Source: Paracoccaceae bacterium (lineage in GTDB: Bacteria; Pseudomonadota; Alphaproteobacteria; Rhodobacterales; Rhodobacteraceae). Taken from it: 9,460 nt of DNA. Under the pieces are notes generated by a model. That model ran no database searches. It worked only from the letters and a program-made list of their open reading frames with translations, and was not told the DNA's origin. The stretch covers positions 1 through 9,460 of the forward strand of contig JAGLUD010000097.1 in NCBI GenBank assembly GCA_023134935.1. The letters run 5' to 3'. The position numbers were made by a program, and so were the translations under genes. Positions 1 to 6,476 of this stretch are shown here, piece by piece. How positions within the stretch are numbered: position 1 is the first letter of the stretch; every line of letters begins with the position of its first letter.

Positions 1-924
1 GGCCTTCCAAAAGGCATCATGCAGGTTGTGAACGGCGATAAAGACGCGGTTGACGCGATCATCGAGCACCCGACTATCCAGTCGATCGGTTTTGTTGGCT
101 CGACGCCGATCGCCGAGTATATTTACGGTAACGGTTGTGCTGCAGGCAAACGGGTTCAGGCCTTTGGTGGCGCGAAAAACCACGCTATCATCATGCCGGA
201 CGCGGATATGGACAACGTTGTAGACGCGCTTATCGGTGCGGGTTACGGCGCGGCTGGCGAACGCTGCATGGCGATCTCGGTTGCTGTTCCGGTTGGTGAA
301 GGCACAGCGGATCGTCTGATCGCGGCGCTTGCACCACGCGTTGAAAGCCTGAAGATCGGTCCTTACACATCTGGCGACGACGTGGACTTTGGCCCAGTTA
401 TCACTGGCGCTGCCAAGGATAAAATCAACGGTCTGGTTGAAAGCGGCATTGCACAAGGCGCAACGTTGGCCGTCGATGGCCGTGGTTTCAGCTTGCAAGG
501 CTATGAAGATGGGTTCTTCGTTGGTGCATCACTGTTTGACCATGTCACTACCGACATGGACATCTACAAGCAGGAAATCTTCGGGCCGGTACTGTCCGTC
601 GTTCGTGCGCAAACGTATGAAGAGGCCATCGGCCACGCCATGGACCACGAATACGGCAACGGTACTGCGATCTTCACCCGTGATGGTGATACGGCCCGCG
701 ATTTCGCAAGCCGCATCAACGTCGGCATGGTTGGCGTGAACGTGCCAATCCCTGTGCCTTTGGCCTACCACACGTTTGGTGGCTGGAAGAAATCGGCATT
801 CGGCGATTTGAACCAGCACGGCCCAGATGCATTCAAGTTCTACACACGCACCAAGACTGTTACATCGCGTTGGCCTTCGGGCACTAAAGAAGGTGCTGAC
901 TTCTCTATTCCGACGATGGAATAA
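1..924 (+). CDS. mmsA: Methylmalonate-semialdehyde dehydrogenase (CoA-acylating), 5'-truncated by window edge
   Basis: The frame is open from base 1, so the gene begins upstream; the ATG at 19 is internal. About 307 residues are visible of a protein usually near 500. The enzyme converts methylmalonate semialdehyde, CoA and NAD+ to propionyl-CoA and CO2, the last step of valine breakdown, in the cytosol. The catalytic cysteine is in GERCMA (Cys at bases 265-267). The segment FGGAKNH replaces the usual ALDH E-L-G-G-K motif, so the general-base glutamate is absent, as expected of CoA-dependent members of the family. NPxxPVPLAYHTFGGWKKS-like and C-terminal FYTRTKTVT segments also fit MmsA. The next genes encode earlier valine steps, which supports the call. 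A strong terminator follows, so the downstream genes probably form a separate transcript. There is no sign of damage. Confidence 0.95.
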   Translation, partial: GLPKGIMQVVNGDKDAVDAIIEHPTIQSIGFVGSTPIAEYIYGNGCAAGKRVQAFGGAKNHAIIMPDADMDNVVDALIGAGYGAAGERCMAISVAVPVGEGTADRLIAALAPRVESLKIGPYTSGDDVDFGPVITGAAKDKINGLVESGIAQGATLAVDGRGFSLQGYEDGFFVGASLFDHVTTDMDIYKQEIFGPVLSVVRAQTYEEAIGHAMDHEYGNGTAIFTRDGDTARDFASRINVGMVGVNVPIPVPLAYHTFGGWKKSAFGDLNQHGPDAFKFYTRTKTVTSRWPSGTKEGADFSIPTME

Positions 925-944
925 ACGCCAATTACAATAATCTT

Positions 945-972
945 AAACGCCCCGACCCGTTCGGGGCGTTTT
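945..972 (+). terminator. Intrinsic terminator after mmsA
   Basis: A perfect 11-bp stem (945-955 with 961-971, GC-rich core CGCCCCGA/TCGGGGCG) closes a 5-base loop and ends in a short T-run (969-972). It starts 20 bases after the mmsA stop. This is a textbook rho-independent terminator and separates mmsA from the following operon. Confidence 0.9.
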
Positions 973-1051
973 CATTTGAACTATAGGCTTCCCAAACGTT
1001 CGGGTTTCCTATATTAACTGAACAACCATTCATTTCTATATGGAAAACCGG

Positions 1052-1288
1052 ATGAGCTTTAATCTGATAATATTTATACTGTCGCTTATCGCCTTCGCGG
1101 TGCTCAATAACCGTTTCCTGAAGAGCGATTACGAATACCAAAGGCAAAGCAAGGAATACTCGTTGCTGACCGACCCGTTGGGCATTCGCCGCTTCAAGCA
1201 ACAACCAAAGAAAATGCTTGCCCTTATGGCCGTATTGTTCGGGCCAATCGGCATTTACAACCTAATCCTAATTCTTAACGCAGGATAA
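1052..1288 (+). CDS. Small two-helix membrane protein, unknown function
   Basis: This short protein of 78 residues has one hydrophobic helix at the N-terminus (about residues 3-20, rich in I, L, F and A), a charged middle (about 21-53, with several K, R, E and Y), and a second hydrophobic helix near the C-terminus (about 56-76, containing LFGPIGIYNLILIL). It probably crosses the inner membrane twice as a hairpin. I chose the ATG at 1052 because GGAAAA lies just upstream at a usable distance; an in-frame ATG at 1040 would add four residues but has no ribosome site. The stop is only 4 bases before the acyl-CoA dehydrogenase start, and the AGGA of that gene's ribosome site overlaps its last codons, so the two are probably co-transcribed and coupled. 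I do not recognise the family. No enzymatic motif is visible. Confidence 0.7.
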   Translation: MSFNLIIFILSLIAFAVLNNRFLKSDYEYQRQSKEYSLLTDPLGIRRFKQQPKKMLALMAVLFGPIGIYNLILILNAG

Positions 1289-1292
1289 CCTC

Positions 1293-2444
1293 ATGGATTT
1301 CGCACTCTCTGAAGAGCAGCAGATGATTTTCGATATGGCCTACGATTTTGGCCAAAGCGAAATCGCCCCCAACGCCATGCAATGGGAGGAGGACGGAACG
1401 ATCCCTAAATCCCTCTGGCCCGAGATTGCGGCGCTGGGGTTCGGCGGGTTGTATGTATCCGAGAAATACGGCGGCTCTGGCCTATCACGGCTTGATGCGA
1501 CGCTGGTGTTCGAGGCGTTGGCGATGGCCTGCCCTGCTGTTGGTTCGTTCTTATCCATTCACAATATGTGCGGCGGCATGATCGACAAGTTCGGCTCGGC
1601 TGAAACCAAAGCCAAGTGGTTGCCCGATATGTGCACGATGGACAAAGTGTTTTCCTATGCGTTGACGGAACCGGGTTCGGGTTCTGATGCTTCGGCGTTG
1701 CGTACCAAGGCTGATAAAACCAATGAAGGTTACACGCTGAACGGCACCAAGGCTTTCATTTCGGGTGGTGGGTATTCCGACGCTTATGTGGTCATGGCGC
1801 GCACTGGCGAGGATGGCCCCAAGGGGATTTCATCCGTTGTAGTCGAGGCTGGCACTGACGGACTTTCGTTCGGCGCTTTGGAAAAGAAAATGGGCTGGAA
1901 GGCGCAACCAACTACGCAGGTCCAGTTCGACGATTGCAAAATACCTGCTGACAATCTGATTGGCGAGGAAGGGCGCGGGTTTAACTATGCTATGGCTGGG
2001 CTTGACGGTGGCCGTTTGAATATCTCGGCTTCAGCCCTTGGCGGGGCGCAAAACGCGTTGAACATCGCGTTGAATTACATGGGCGAGCGTAAGGCCTTTG
2101 GTAAAACCCTAGACCAGTTCCAAGCCCTGCAATTTCGTGTCGCGGATATGGAAATAGAGCTCCAAGCCGCCCGTACATTCCTGCGCCAAGCCGCTTGGAA
2201 GCTGGACACAGGGGCGCCGGATGCCTCCAAATTCTGCGCAATGGCAAAACGGTTTGTGACCGACACAAGTTTCACAGTCGCCAATGATGCCCTGCAAATG
2301 CTGGGCGGGTACGGATATCTTTCCGACTACGGCATCGAAAAAATCGTGCGCGACCTTCGTGTACACCAAATCCTTGAGGGCACGAACGAGATCATGCGTC
2401 TTATCACCGCCCGCACATTGCTACAGGAGCGTGACCGTGGTTGA
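1293..2444 (+). CDS. Acyl-CoA dehydrogenase, isobutyryl-CoA dehydrogenase type
   Basis: A complete 383-residue FAD-dependent acyl-CoA dehydrogenase. The N-terminal helical domain starts with DFALSEEQQMIFDMA. The acyl-CoA dehydrogenase signature ALTEPGSGSD is at residues 123-132. The C-terminal helical domain contains the family segment LQMLGGYGYL and the active-site base in LEGTNEIMR (Glu362). Overall pattern (SIHNMCGGMIDKFG, FNYAMAGLDGGRLNI) resembles human ACAD8, which oxidises isobutyryl-CoA to methacrylyl-CoA in valine catabolism. The neighbours mmsA, the hydroxyisobutyryl-CoA hydrolase and mmsB strongly favour that substrate over a general short- or branched-chain one. The start is ATG at 1293 with AGGA at 1282-1285. 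The stop overlaps the GTG start of the next gene by 8 bases. Electrons would pass to electron-transfer flavoprotein, which is not encoded here. Confidence 0.92.
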   Translation: MDFALSEEQQMIFDMAYDFGQSEIAPNAMQWEEDGTIPKSLWPEIAALGFGGLYVSEKYGGSGLSRLDATLVFEALAMACPAVGSFLSIHNMCGGMIDKFGSAETKAKWLPDMCTMDKVFSYALTEPGSGSDASALRTKADKTNEGYTLNGTKAFISGGGYSDAYVVMARTGEDGPKGISSVVVEAGTDGLSFGALEKKMGWKAQPTTQVQFDDCKIPADNLIGEEGRGFNYAMAGLDGGRLNISASALGGAQNALNIALNYMGERKAFGKTLDQFQALQFRVADMEIELQAARTFLRQAAWKLDTGAPDASKFCAMAKRFVTDTSFTVANDALQMLGGYGYLSDYGIEKIVRDLRVHQILEGTNEIMRLITARTLLQERDRG

Positions 2445-3471
2445 TATTGATATTCGCATTGAAGGAAAAATTGGCCGTATCACACTGGACCGACCAGATG
2501 CGCTGAATGCGCTAACATATGACATGACATCGGCTGTCGAGGTGGCACTTGATGACTGGGCCAACGATGACCGTGTCGCGCTAATCCTGATTGATGCAGC
2601 TGGTGACAAAGCGTTTTGCGCAGGCGGTGACATCCAACAGATGTATGAAACGGCCTCGGCTGGCGATTATGAATTTGGTCGCAAATTTTGGCGCGACGAA
2701 TATCGCATGAATGCCAAGTTGGCGAATTTTCCCAAGCCCTTCATCGCGCTGATGCAGGGTTTCACTATGGGCGGCGGGGTTGGGGTCTCGTGTCACGGTT
2801 CACACCGTGTGGTTTGCGAAAACAGCCAGATCGCCATGCCGGAATGCGGAATCGGGTTGGTGCCTGATGTCGGCGGCTCGTTATTGCTTGCGCGTGCACC
2901 GGGGCGGCTGGGCGAATATCTGGGCACAACCGGCACGCGGATGAACGCGGGCGATGCGATTTATTGTGGTTTTGCAGACTATTATATCCCACGCGAAAAA
3001 TGGGCGGAACTGACCGCACTATTGGTGAAAACCGGTGACTGGACACAAGTGGACGCCATGGCCGAAGCTGCCCCGTCTAGCCCGCTTGCCAGCCAGCAAG
3101 CTAAAATTGATACATATTTTGGTGGCCAAACTGCCAACGATATTTTGCGTGGAATGCACGAGAATGACTGGTGTGCAAAGGCTGAAAAAGCGATGCGCCG
3201 CAGTTGTCCGCTGTCTGTCGCCGCAACGATCGAGCTGGTTCACCGCGCCCGTGCCCTCGATAAAATCGAGCTGGTTTTGGCGCAGGAATATCGTTTCACC
3301 CATCGTAGCGCCTCGGACGGAGATTTCGTCGAGGGGATCCGCGCCGCGATCATCGACAAAGATCGCAACCCGCAGTGGGCGATCCCGACGTTGGAAAAAG
3401 TTACCGACCTGAAGGTCACACAAATGCTCTTGCCGCTTGGCGACGACGAACTGATAATTGAGGAGAGACGC
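2437..3471 (+). CDS. 3-hydroxyisobutyryl-CoA hydrolase (enoyl-CoA hydratase/isomerase family), no own stop codon
   Basis: About 345 residues of crotonase fold, the normal length for bacterial 3-hydroxyisobutyryl-CoA hydrolases. It releases 3-hydroxyisobutyrate from its CoA ester in valine degradation. Visible motifs: FCAGGDIQQMYE (residues 60-71, first oxyanion-hole region), FTMGGGVGVSCHG (109-121), and MPECGIGLVPDVGGS (134-148), in which Glu136 and Asp144 match the hydrolase's catalytic pair rather than the hydratase Glu-Glu pattern. The start is GTG at 2437: AGGAG at 2425-2429 sits 7 bases upstream, while GTG 2431 is too close. It overlaps the dehydrogenase stop. The frame reaches its natural C-terminus (PLGDDEL) and then runs without a stop through six codons into the mmsB start at 3472. 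The given end is the domain boundary, not a stop. It may be the N-terminal half of a 635-residue fusion (2437-4344). Confidence 0.88.
3460..3467 (+). promoter_or_regulatory. Strong ribosome binding site for mmsB inside the open hydrolase frame
   Basis: GAGGAGAG lies immediately ahead of ATG 3472; its AGGAG core ends 6 bases before the start codon. This is one of the best Shine-Dalgarno sites in the window. It argues that mmsB can be translated on its own even though the upstream frame does not stop. Confidence 0.75.
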
Positions 3472-4344
3472 ATGAAAATCGGCTTTATCGGACTTGGAAA
3501 TATGGGCGCTCATATGGCGCGCAACCTAGTAGTCGCCGGTCATACGGTTGTTGGATTTGACGTCGCTGGCGTTACGGTCGAAGGCGCTGAAACAGCTACA
3601 TCCGCGGCCCTTGCAGCCACTGGTGCGGACGTAGTTATCACCATGTTGCCCAACGGTGCAATTTTGCGAAGTGTGGCCGCCGAGGTTATTCCGGCAATGA
3701 ATTCCGGTGCGTGTCTGATCGATTGCTCAACCGTAGACGTAGAATCCGCCAGCGCCGTTGCGGAGCAAGCGAACACTGCGGGATTGCTGGCGGTGGACGC
3801 CCCTGTTTCCGGTGGTATTGGCGGTGCCGAGGCCGGCACGTTGACCTTCATGGCAGGCGGCAGCGAGGCCGCGTTTGCCGTGGCCGAACCACTGTTCGAA
3901 ATCATGGGCCAAAAGGCCGTGCATTGCGGGGATTCTGGCGCGGGACAAGCCGCCAAAATCTGTAACAACATGATCCTTGGTGCGACAATGATCGTGACAT
4001 GCGAGGCATTTGCATTAGCTGACAAACTGGGGCTTGATCGTCAAAAAATGTTCGATGTGGCCTCAACTTCGTCCGGATCCTCATGGAGCATGAACGCATA
4101 CTGCCCTGCCCCCGGCGTCGGCCCAACCAGCCCGTCAGACAATGATTACAAACCGGGGTTCGCAGCCGAGTTGATGTTGAAAGATCTTAACCTTGCCCAA
4201 CAAGCGGCGGAGGCAGCAGATGCATCCACGCCGCTTGGTCAGCATGCTCGCGATATGTATGCGGCGTTTGTAGAGGGCGGCGGAATGGGAATGGATTTCT
4301 CTGCTATGTTGCCACATCTAAGCAATCAGAAATACGATACCTGA
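3472..4344 (+). CDS. mmsB: 3-hydroxyisobutyrate dehydrogenase
   Basis: A 290-residue member of the beta-hydroxyacid dehydrogenase family. It oxidises 3-hydroxyisobutyrate to methylmalonate semialdehyde with NAD+, feeding MmsA. The N-terminal Rossmann motif GFIGLGNMG is at residues 4-12. The substrate-binding DAPVSGGIGGAEAGT is at 109-123. The catalytic lysine is Lys162 in GAGQAAKICNNM, and the conserved KDLNLA (Lys237-Asp238) is in the C-terminal helical domain. Length and both ends match free-standing MmsB proteins. ATG 3472 has a strong ribosome site, yet the same frame is open from the hydrolase, so a fused product starting at 2437 is also possible. A hairpin follows 8 bases after the stop. 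Confidence 0.93.
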   Translation: MKIGFIGLGNMGAHMARNLVVAGHTVVGFDVAGVTVEGAETATSAALAATGADVVITMLPNGAILRSVAAEVIPAMNSGACLIDCSTVDVESASAVAEQANTAGLLAVDAPVSGGIGGAEAGTLTFMAGGSEAAFAVAEPLFEIMGQKAVHCGDSGAGQAAKICNNMILGATMIVTCEAFALADKLGLDRQKMFDVASTSSGSSWSMNAYCPAPGVGPTSPSDNDYKPGFAAELMLKDLNLAQQAAEAADASTPLGQHARDMYAAFVEGGGMGMDFSAMLPHLSNQKYDT

Positions 4345-4345
4345 T

Positions 4346-4374
4346 AAAAAAAGGGGCGCAGATGTTGCGCCCCT
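4346..4374 (-). terminator. Hairpin after mmsB, with T-run on the minus strand
   Basis: A perfect 9-bp stem (4352-4360 AGGGGCGCA with 4366-4374) has a 5-base loop. Seven A residues precede it on the + strand (4346-4352), so on the minus strand the hairpin is followed by a T-run and forms a canonical intrinsic terminator. On the + strand only TAATTC follows, a poor tail. It may still end or protect the mmsB transcript, but its polarity points to the minus strand. Confidence 0.6.
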
Positions 4375-4572
4375 AATTCGTATCAAGTTAGCTTCGTGCC
4401 CGAATTTCGTAAAGCGCGCGAGCCAGCGGCCACGGCAATCATGGCAGGATTTCGTCACAAGCTTATCGTTAACCTGATCAAATCAACTTATTACTACAAG
4501 CTTTGGCCGGCACACTGTTGACGCCCCCCTGAACATCCCGCATCTTACGCCAAATTTTCAGATGAGGTGGTC
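4375..4572. other. Intergenic region between mmsB and the amylase gene
   Basis: About 200 bases without a convincing gene. It contains two copies of ACAAGCTT (4457-4464 and 4496-4503) and a weak + strand promoter candidate near 4518-4546. A short open + strand frame (GTG 4396 to TGA 4521, ATG at 4441) lacks a ribosome site. The minus-strand terminator at 4346-4374 would end any minus-strand transcript arising here. Confidence 0.5.
4518..4546 (+). promoter_or_regulatory. Weak candidate promoter for the amylase gene
   Basis: TTGACG (4518-4523) resembles a -35 box, and 17 bases later CATCTT (4541-4546) is a poor -10 match (3 of 6). The position, some 27 bases ahead of the start codon, is plausible. 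It is offered only because the amylase gene follows a gap and probably has its own promoter. Confidence 0.3.
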
Positions 4573-5973
4573 ATGCGATTCCTGTTTTTACTTCTATTAT
4601 TGCTTCCGCCAGCCACCCGTGCGGCCAGTATTAACGACGAAATTATCTACTTCATCATGATTGACCGGTTTGCCGACGGGAACTCTGACAATAATCAGGA
4701 TGTGGATTACTCCAACCCGCTCGCTTTCCAAGGCGGGGACTTACAGGGCATCACCGCCCACATTGACGAGATCGCAGATCTTGGCGCAACCGCCATCTGG
4801 ATAACGCCAATTGCGCTGCAGATTGACCATCCGACACAGGCCGAGGGTAAGGATTTTTACCCACATCACGGCTATTGGGCCGAAGACCTGACCAAGATCG
4901 ACCCACGTTACGGCACTGAGGCCGACCTGATCGCCCTGACAAATGCTGCCCATGAGCGCGGCATGAAAATTATTCTGGACGTCGTTTACAATCACATGGG
5001 GTTCGGCGCGACCATGACAACCGAGCAGCCCGACTGGCTGCGCCAAGGGGATGAGTGCGGCGGCGATCCGATTACGTTGTGTTTGGCCGGACTGCCGGAT
5101 TTACGGACCGAAAACCCTGAAATCCAGCGGTTCCTGTTTGATGCCCATATCGGGCTTGCGGAACGCACGGGGCTGGACGGGTTTCGCCTTGATACCACCA
5201 AGCATATCACCCACGAATTCTGGCAAGCGCACCGTACCGAGGTTAATGACCGCCTTGGGGGTGACTTCCTACTGATTGGCGAGGTCTGGGACGGCGACCG
5301 CTTCCTTGCCAAACCCTATTTCAAGAACGACGAGCTGGATGCGTTGGTTGATTTCAGCTTTCGGGATCGCACGCAGAAGTTCCTTTCAGGGGTTTATGAC
5401 GCCGCCAAGATGGGTCGATATCTGGCGCAACGCCACGACGTGTTGGATGGGTATTATCTAGCGCCATTCCTATCCAACCACGATATGTCGATGATACTTG
5501 CAATGATACGCGGCGATAAGGATTTGCTGGCAATCGGGGCGACACTGCTGATGACGATCGAAGGCCCGCCAATCATCGCATGGGGCGAAGAGCTGGGCCG
5601 TCGCGGTGCCATGTGGCCGGATAATCGCGAGGTTATGCCGTGGGGCGTGCGCGATATCATGCCCGGCGCCGGGGTCGAGCGTGACGAGGTACTGCGCGAG
5701 CAATTCCGCCAACTTATCACCCTTCGCAAAGCGTATCCGTCACTGCGCGAGGATGTCTACGAGGTGCTGTATTCTGATAAAGATGTGCTGGTTTACCAAC
5801 GTGGCGAAGACGCGATCGTAGCGATCAACCGAAACATCGAGGCGCAAGAGATCACAATTGACGGAACGTCGGCTGATCAATGGACACTCGAGTTTTCGTC
5901 AAAACCGGACGCATCACGAAACCTCTTTAACCTCCCGGCCCGCTCTGCGCGCGTGTTCATTAAAGCCCCTTAA
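4573..5973 (+). CDS. Exported alpha-amylase family (GH13) glycoside hydrolase
   Basis: A 466-residue enzyme with an N-terminal signal peptide (RFLFLLLLLLPPATRA, cleavage probably near residues 16-18), so it acts in the periplasm or outside the cell on alpha-glucans or maltooligosaccharides. All four GH13 regions are present: DVVYNH (136-141), GFRLDTTKH (203-211, nucleophile Asp207), GEVWDG (Glu237, acid/base) and FLSNHD (299-304, Asp304). A metal-binding-like segment IDRFADGNSDNNQD lies near the mature N-terminus, and an all-beta C-terminal domain completes the fold. No carbohydrate-binding module is seen. The only two cysteines, Cys162 and Cys170, flank a domain B loop and could form a disulfide after export. 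I chose ATG 4573, with GAGG at 4564-4567; the frame also allows GTG 4567. Exact specificity (amylase, cyclomaltodextrinase-like, other) cannot be read from the sequence. Confidence 0.9.
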   Translation: MRFLFLLLLLLPPATRAASINDEIIYFIMIDRFADGNSDNNQDVDYSNPLAFQGGDLQGITAHIDEIADLGATAIWITPIALQIDHPTQAEGKDFYPHHGYWAEDLTKIDPRYGTEADLIALTNAAHERGMKIILDVVYNHMGFGATMTTEQPDWLRQGDECGGDPITLCLAGLPDLRTENPEIQRFLFDAHIGLAERTGLDGFRLDTTKHITHEFWQAHRTEVNDRLGGDFLLIGEVWDGDRFLAKPYFKNDELDALVDFSFRDRTQKFLSGVYDAAKMGRYLAQRHDVLDGYYLAPFLSNHDMSMILAMIRGDKDLLAIGATLLMTIEGPPIIAWGEELGRRGAMWPDNREVMPWGVRDIMPGAGVERDEVLREQFRQLITLRKAYPSLREDVYEVLYSDKDVLVYQRGEDAIVAINRNIEAQEITIDGTSADQWTLEFSSKPDASRNLFNLPARSARVFIKAP

Positions 5974-5998
5974 TGGGCGAATAATCGCTGGCTATAAT
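5970..5998 (+). promoter_or_regulatory. Candidate sigma-70-type promoter for the small exported protein
   Basis: A perfect TATAAT (5993-5998) lies 17 bases after TTAATG (5970-5975, 3 of 6 to the -35 consensus), overlapping the amylase stop codon. It is about 55 bases ahead of the next start, so the small gene can be transcribed independently of the amylase gene. Confidence 0.45.
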
Positions 5999-6053
5999 AT
6001 CAAGGATGCCCTCGAACTGCCAAATAGGTATACTCGCCGAACTGGAGGCACTC

Positions 6054-6389
6054 ATGCTTAAAATATTACCGTCAGCCCTTGCCCTGTCCGTGGCCCTAAT
6101 CGGCCTCAACGTGACCGTCGCACACAGCCAACCCAAAGCCTGTCCACCAGGGTTAGCCGCCAAGAACAACGGCTGCCTTCCGCCTGGCCTTGCAAAGAAA
6201 CTTTATACCGTCGGAGAAGTACTACCCGAAGGCGTGCCATACGAGTTGATCACCGATCTAGCCTACTACGGTTTGGATATGCCGGATGGAAATTGGCTGT
6301 ACTACTTGGTCGATGGGGATGTTTTGAGAATTGCCGACAACGTATTTACGGTGCTTGAAGCGTTCGAGATATTGTTTGGCAGTAACTAA
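6054..6389 (+). CDS. Small exported RcnB-like protein
   Basis: A 111-residue protein with a signal peptide (about residues 1-25, hydrophobic core ILPSALALSVALIGL, probable cleavage near AHS). The mature part begins with a glycine/proline-rich repeat, CPPGLAAKNNGCLPPGLAKK, with two cysteines. A C-terminal section follows with LAYYGLDMPDGNWLYYLVDGDVLRIADN. This layout (N-N-G-C-L-P-P-G-x-A-K-K, then Y-G-L, then W-x-Y-x-x-x-x-D-x-x-x-I) resembles RcnB-type periplasmic proteins common in alphaproteobacteria. RcnB itself is linked to nickel/cobalt homeostasis in E. coli, but most relatives have no known role and I do not infer one. The start is ATG 6054, with GGAGG at 6044-6048; an in-frame ATG at 6006 lacks a ribosome site and would bury the signal peptide. 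Confidence 0.75.
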   Translation: MLKILPSALALSVALIGLNVTVAHSQPKACPPGLAAKNNGCLPPGLAKKLYTVGEVLPEGVPYELITDLAYYGLDMPDGNWLYYLVDGDVLRIADNVFTVLEAFEILFGSN

Positions 6390-6396
6390 ATCTATT

Positions 6397-6425
6397 TCGA
6401 CCTAGAACTATGTACTCTAGGTCGA
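6397..6425. terminator. Inverted repeat between convergent genes
   Basis: A perfect 10-bp inverted repeat, TCGACCTAGA (6397-6406) with TCTAGGTCGA (6416-6425), has a 9-base loop. It lies between the ends of the RcnB-like gene and the patatin gene, where a bidirectional terminator is expected. No T-run follows on either strand, so it may instead be a transcript-end stabilising hairpin or a protein-binding palindrome. Confidence 0.45.
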
Positions 6426-6476
6426 CAACCGGATTTTGCTACGAAGCATTCATCAAACGTAACCTAAATTTGGATA

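Noticed and set aside
529..819. Long opposite-strand open frame inside mmsA, and similar ones inside the other genes
   Set aside because: These lie opposite well-supported coding regions, have no recognisable domains and no ribosome sites, and are shadows of GC-rich codon use.
2284..2436. Open frame extending the hydrolase upstream to an ATG at 2284, inside the dehydrogenase gene
   Set aside because: The translated extension does not resemble the hydrolase family, and GTG 2437 has a well-placed AGGAG and gives the expected N-terminus. The upstream part is an out-of-frame reading of the dehydrogenase gene.
4457..4503. Two copies of ACAAGCTT, 39 bases apart
   Set aside because: Eight-base repeats are expected by chance in a gap of this size, and the flanks do not match. 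There is not enough to call a regulatory repeat.
4396..4521. Short + strand open frame (41 residues from GTG, 26 from ATG 4441)
   Set aside because: No ribosome site precedes either start, no family is recognised, and its end coincides with the candidate promoter of the amylase gene. Kept only as a note in the intergenic entry.
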